Origin: Baffinella frigidus
Taxonomy: Eukaryota; Cryptophyceae; Cryptomonadales; Baffinellaceae
Assembly (NCBI GenBank): GCA_026770585.1
Contig: MU646801.1
Coordinates: forward strand, 280,165 to 295,542
Direction of reading: 5' to 3'
Length of the DNA: 15,378 nt
The position numbers and the translations under genes are program-made. The notes under the pieces are model-generated. The model did no database searches. It was not told where the DNA came from and saw only the letters and a program-made list of their open reading frames with translations. This document shows, piece by piece, positions 8,701 to 14,700 of the stretch (positions within the stretch are counted from its first letter, which is position 1; each line of letters begins with the position of its first letter).

Positions 8701-11700
8701 ACATGCCCAGCAGGTCAGCACTCCGAACAACAAGCCGCACGCGAGATACGCAATTTCGGACAGCTAAATCGTTTCGGACTTTCAAAACGACCAGCACGCT
8801 TTTTCAGTTCGGACGGCTGGTGGGTCTTCACGAACTAATATTCAGGTGTTGAGGGTTAGGGTTTGGGGGTTGGGGATTGACCAGCTTCGCGGCGTTCCAA
8901 GGACGCGACTTGGAGCGATAAATTGGATTTGGCCTCTTGCGACATTATCAGGTCCTCCTCCAGCTGCCAGGGTGTCGTGTTTAGTGTTTAGTGTTTAGGG
9001 TCCAGTGTTCAGTGTGCAGCGTTCAATGTTGAGTGTTCAAGGTGCATGGTGAGGGACGTGGGGTGAGAGCTGACAACCTGCGAAGGGATGAGGTGCTCGA
9101 GGTGGCAGGCCCACCGAGACCGAGGTTGAAACGATGCTGCAACGTTGCAGCATCGTTTCACACTCCGCGCGCCACTCTATTGTTACAACGCACGAATGAC
9201 CCTCCCAGCAATGCGCCTCAAAGGCAGTGCGTTTCAGCAGCGTGCGTGAGCCATTGGCCGTCTGGCGCCCCCTCCTAGGAGCCTCCTAGGAGGTAGGAAG
9301 GAGGCGTTTTCTCTACATCGAGACCTCCCTGTCCTGTCGTGCACGGCGCGGTTCATGGTTTATGGTTTTGGGTGTGGGGTTGAGGGCTGAGTGTTGAGTG
9401 TGTAGGGTTCAGGGTGTAGGGTGTAAGGTCAAGGGTGTCGTGTGTAAGGTGTAGAGGGCGCAACCTGTTTGACGCGGCGTCCGAGGGCCTCGAGTTGGGT
9501 GTTGGTCTGGACATGCTCCTGCTCCCACTGAGCCTGCTGACGACGCGCCGAGAGCTCCATGGCCTTGTGCCCGTGGTTCGCGTTGTCCCGCTCTGTTGTC
9601 GCCTGCGGGTACCCACGCTGGGCGTGTCAGGCACGGTGTTTGCTGCGACAATGAGCGGCGTGTGGAGAAGTTGGCCGCGGAAGTTGTGCGGGAAATGGCC
9701 CTCCTGGTTCCAATGCTTCCCTTGTCGAAGGGAAACTACGATCGTGGTGGGGCAGAAAAGCAGGGCGCCCCACCCCCATCCCCCCCCGCACCCGCGGAGA
9801 ATCGAACCAGGGTGGGAGGGGCCCGCAACCTGTTTGGGTGGGAGGGGCCCGCAACCTGTTTGAGCTTGAGCGAGAGCTCCTCAACCTCGCGCGAGAGTCT
9901 GCCGACATTCCCGCCAGGCCCGTCGCGCGCCATCTTCTCAGCCTCTGATTCCTGAGTACAAAACGTACAACCCTCAGTTACAACAAGATGTTGGTAGTAC
10001 AAAAGGTAGTACACAACGATATCCCCCCCGGGCACCTTTTAGCCCAGGCACTATTTAGCCTGTCCCGCCCTCATTTAGCCTGTCCCAGGCACCTTTTAGC
10101 CTGTACCGCCCTCATTTAGCCTGTCCCAGGCACTATTTAGCCTGTCCCGCGGCATGTTCTCTGCCTCAGGCTTACCCGATAATGCCGAGAGGTCACGCAT
10201 CAGATCCCGCGGCATCGAGTGCCCGTCACTCAATTGTACCGCACACCCAGCATGCCAACTTCAGAATAGTCAGCCAACCCGGCTGAGACAGATCCAGGTC
10301 CTGCAAAACAGCCGTCCACTTTTGACCTGACCGACGACTTTCGAGATACACGCAGGCTCGAAACCTGTGGGAGGAAGGGGGGGGGTACCGCAGACTGGCG
10401 ATCGCGAACCAAGCGCTCCTTGTCTGCCTCCAGGCACGCCACCTGCCCATCATGTCCCGAAAGTCAGTAGCTGCTGGACACGATGCAGTAGTAAATTATT
10501 GTAAGGATATCACAGCAGTAAAAGGTTTAAGACAAAGTCCGCCTCCAGGGACGCGACCTGCCCCGCCAATATGTCTTTGTTGAGGAGATGAGCCGGTAAA
10601 CACCGAATTGACATGTGTCGACATACTTAACAACGAAACAGTGACTGAAATAAACGAGCGTCCCGAAAATCAGTAGCTGCTGGAAACGATGCAGGACACT
10701 GCAGTAGTAAATGTTTTTACTACGTTTCAATAAAACGTCCGTTTCCGAGGACGCGACCTGCATAGGGTTTGGGGTTTAGGGTTTAGGGTTTAGGTTTCGG
10801 GTGCAGACTTGAGCGTTGAGGGCTTAGGTTTTAAGGTTTAGGGTGTAGGGCACCTGGTCCTGGAGAGAGGTGATTTGCTGTTCGAGGGCTGTCTTCTGCT
10901 GTCTGTACTTGCCCCGCACGCTCGCCACTGTCTCCTCTGACCGCGCCTGCTCCGTGGTTCCCGTTATGCTTCCGTGCAAGGTTGGTGTTCAGGGTGCAGG
11001 GTTTGAGGGTTGGGTTTAGGGGTTTAGTTTGTACTTGCCCCGCACGCTCCCCACCATCTCCTCTTACCGCGCCTGCCGGGTTGTCAGTTAGGGTTGAGGA
11101 ATATCGTCTCAGGATTTTAAGTTTTTAGGGTGTATGGTTGTGGTTTTAGGGTTTGAGGGCCCTGGGTTTCATGTTTTATGTTTTTTGTTTTATGGTGTAA
11201 GGTTTATGGTTTGGTATTTAGGGTTTAGGGTTTGGTATTTAGGGTTTAGGGTTTAGGGTTTAGGGTTTAGGGTTTAAGGTTTAGGGATTAGGGTTGAGAG
11301 CGACCTGGGCCTCGACGAGAACCTCCCGGAGTTTGTCGGACAGCCTCCCGATCTCCCGTCGTGCCTGCCACCAAAAGTCGACACGTCGTCAACTTTTGCA
11401 TCGTTGTCAACTTTCGCATCTTTATGTCGACAATTGATCAACTTTTTCTTTTCGTACGCCGCACCAGCATAGAAGTTTCGTGAGAAGGGATTTACGTACG
11501 CGCTTGCTTAGGGAATTGGAGCCTTTTCTTCAGAAATTAGGCCAAGTGCTCCAACTCCATTCGGGTGCGAGGGTCTGAATTAAATTTTCGCCCCATTCAG
11601 ACCCGGCGCTATGGTTTAGATTTACGGGTTGAGAGTGTAAGGTGCCGCCATACCCACCCCTCCTTTCTTGGCATCGGCAACACGGCGCACCTACCTCGCT

Positions 11701-14700
11701 CCGAGGTCGAGACAGAGCTTTCGATCTGTCGATCCTTGCCCTGTCTGGAGTCTGGACCTCGGGGAAGCGTTCCCCGAGTGGAGTCAACTTAAGCCGAGGG
11801 CTCCAATTTAGGGTTTAGGGTTTAGGGATTAGGGTTTAGGGTTTAGGGTTTAGGGTGTAGGGTGTAGGGTGTAGGGTGTAGGTATACCTGCTTCTCGAGG
11901 GCCTGGGCCTGATCGGACGAGAGTTGGTACTCGTCTGCTGCCTCCTCCAGACGCCGCGCCTGCGGGACGCGAGTACCCAGCTCACAACGCCAACGCCGCG
12001 CCAACGGTGTACGCCTTGCGCTTTAGGCCGTAGGGTTTAGGGTGTAGGGTTTGGGGGTTGGGGTGAAGAGTTTATGGTGTAGGTCGTTGGTTGTAGGGTT
12101 TGGGGTTTAGGTTGCAGGGTTTAGGTTTTAGGGTGTGCGCAAGTGGGGTGTCGGCAAGGGGGTTGGCCGCAAGAGGTTTCGGGTGTCGGGTGTGGGGGCG
12201 GACCTGGGCCTTGAGGGTCTCCTCCCGGGCTCTCGACTCAGTCAGCTGGGTACTCGCGTCCCGCAGGCTCCGCTCCAACTCCTCCGCCTGCTCGTATATA
12301 TGCAGGTTCAAGGTTTGCTTCTTCGCCTACGCTCGTATATATATGTATGTATTACGCATCACTCTGTCAGCTGGGTCTCGTTAATGATGACCCACGTTGC
12401 TGCTCGAAGGAATCACAGCAGCACATGCAAGCTTCTGACGCACCCTCCCCTGCACTCTGGTGCCCGGCACACGCTGCTTGACAACGCAGATTGATGTGAA
12501 ATTCTGAACCGTAGACCTCTCAGCCGCCAGCCTCGAAAAAGAAGGGACTCGGGTGGTGACCTGGCGACGGAGCTCGGTGGTGAAGGCTTCATCTGCCGCC
12601 GCCCGCGCTCTCCGCTCCTGCCCTCACACGGTGCAGGGGTTAGCGTTTATGGTTGAAGATGCCACCGTGTGTACATGTATACCCTCGAGAAGCCGCTCCT
12701 GCCCCCCCAAATATTCAGGGGTGAGGGCTTTCCAGGTTCGGCCAAAGGATTGAGGGGCGAGGCTTGACACGAAACATGCCACACCCAAACATCCCTCCGT
12801 CTCAACATGCCACACCCAAACATCCCTCCGTCTCATCATCAGTGTGTATCCCTCCGTATATCGAGGTCTACCCTCTGTTTTGAAAAGGAGGGGAAAACAA
12901 GTTTTGAAAAGGAGGGGAAAGCAATGCACAGCCTGAATTAAGGAGGTTCTGATGCGTCTGGATCTCGAGCATCGCGTCTCTGGCATCAATCAGCCCCAGG
13001 GCCAACCGTAGGTCCCTGAAGCCGAGGAGCGTCCCTCGAACCCTCTAAATATATACACCTAACATGGTTCGAATGATTTCTCGTGTCTCACCTCAGTCTC
13101 GTGCCTGGCGGTAGCGAGAGCAGTGTTTTGGATCAGACTACTTCTCAGCTCGAGGCAAAATCGCTTGCACAACTACCCTGAAGCCGAGGCGCGTCCCTGA
13201 CACCCTCGCACCTCATTTTCGTGCTTGGAGGCAGCGAGAGCAGTGTTTGCCGCGGCCAGCGCCGCCCCCCCCTCCGCCTCCTCCCGTCGCGATCGCACCC
13301 TCTCCCCCTGATCCAGGCTTTCGGGTTTGGGGTTTGGGGTTTGGGGTTTCGGGTTTCGGGTTGAGGGGTTAGGGGTTAGGAACGGCCTGCAGCGCGCAAT
13401 TATTGGTTTCTGCGGCTCGGCATTCAGGGTCAAGGGTTTAGGGTTTAGGGTTTAGGGTTTAGGGTTTAGGGTTTAGGGTCCAGGGTTTAGGGTTTAGGGT
13501 TTAGGGGTTGTCTGCAGCGCGCTCTCTGGGGTAAGGGGTTAGGGGTTGAGGGTTGAGGGTTTCGGGGTTGCCTGTAGGGCGGTCTCATTGGCCTCTGCGG
13601 CGCGCCGCTGCTCGCTACTCTCCCCCATCACCCGCTTCACCTGGATGAGGGTTTAGGGTTTAGGGTTTGGGGATTGGAAGATTCGGGGTTTGGGTTGAGG
13701 GTTTAGGGCTTAGGGTTTAGGGTTTAAGTTTTAGGGTTTGGGGTGTAGGGTTGAGGCTAAACCCTAAACCCAGGGAGGCCCGCACCTTTTCGGGTTCCGG
13801 GCTCCGGGTTCGGGTACCTCAGAGCGGCACTCCTCAAGATCTGTGGCAAGGACTTTGGTTCCGGGCTCCGGGTTTCGGGTTTCGGGGTTCGGGGTTCGGG
13901 TATGGTTTCGGGTACGGTTTCGGGTATACCTCGGTGCGGCACTCCTCAAGCTCGGTGGCAAGGACTTTGGCCTCCTTTGCACTCGCCTGCAACTCCATCC
14001 GCAGCCGGATGTTCTCCTGGTCCCGCATTGCCGCCTGCTCCGGATTGTGGTGTGCGGTTATGCTTTGCGTTTTTTTTCTGGGTTAGCCCGGGTCATTTCT
14101 CTCCATAACATGTGGGTGCCACCTCCAAAACACGTTTGCATTCTCTACCGTCAACTGCGCCCACCCTCTCCAAACGGTGGACGGTGCTTTCCCCTCGAGA
14201 AACGGCGCCAGTCGTTGCTCCGTCCTATTACTCTATCCTGGCCTCCTGACGTAATGAGGCCGGAACTGCTGGCGGAGGCAACACTAAACCCTAAACATAA
14301 ACCCTGAACACAGCCCCTAAACCGAGAACCTGCTGGCGCATATCGAGGGTGGCATCATCGGCCGCACCAGTAGACCCTTCACCTCCAACCCCTAGCGCGT
14401 CAACCCCCAACCCCCGAAACGCGAAACGCAAAGCAGTGCGAGACCTGTTGGCGCATATCGAGAGGGGTCTCGGTATCGCCAACCCCCGACTTGGTCCGGC
14501 GCTGACAATACCCGAGAGGGGGGGCAGGAGGCAGGACCTGCTGGCGCACATCGAGAGCGGCAGTATCGCCATGCGAGTCGCGCGCGCGCTGCTCTGCCGT
14601 TGCCGACCGCACCTGCTCCCACCGCGCCGTTGTTCTGAATAACGTCGCCTCCCGTTGCAGTGTACGGTGCAAGCCTCCCAACGCTCTCTGCTCGCCCGTC

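Noticed and set aside
10176-10230. Possible - strand exon DLMRDLSALS with donor GGTAAG
   Set aside because: The helix and donor look reasonable, but entry and exit phases conflict with the phase 0 neighbours at 10389 and 9951, and no good acceptor precedes it.
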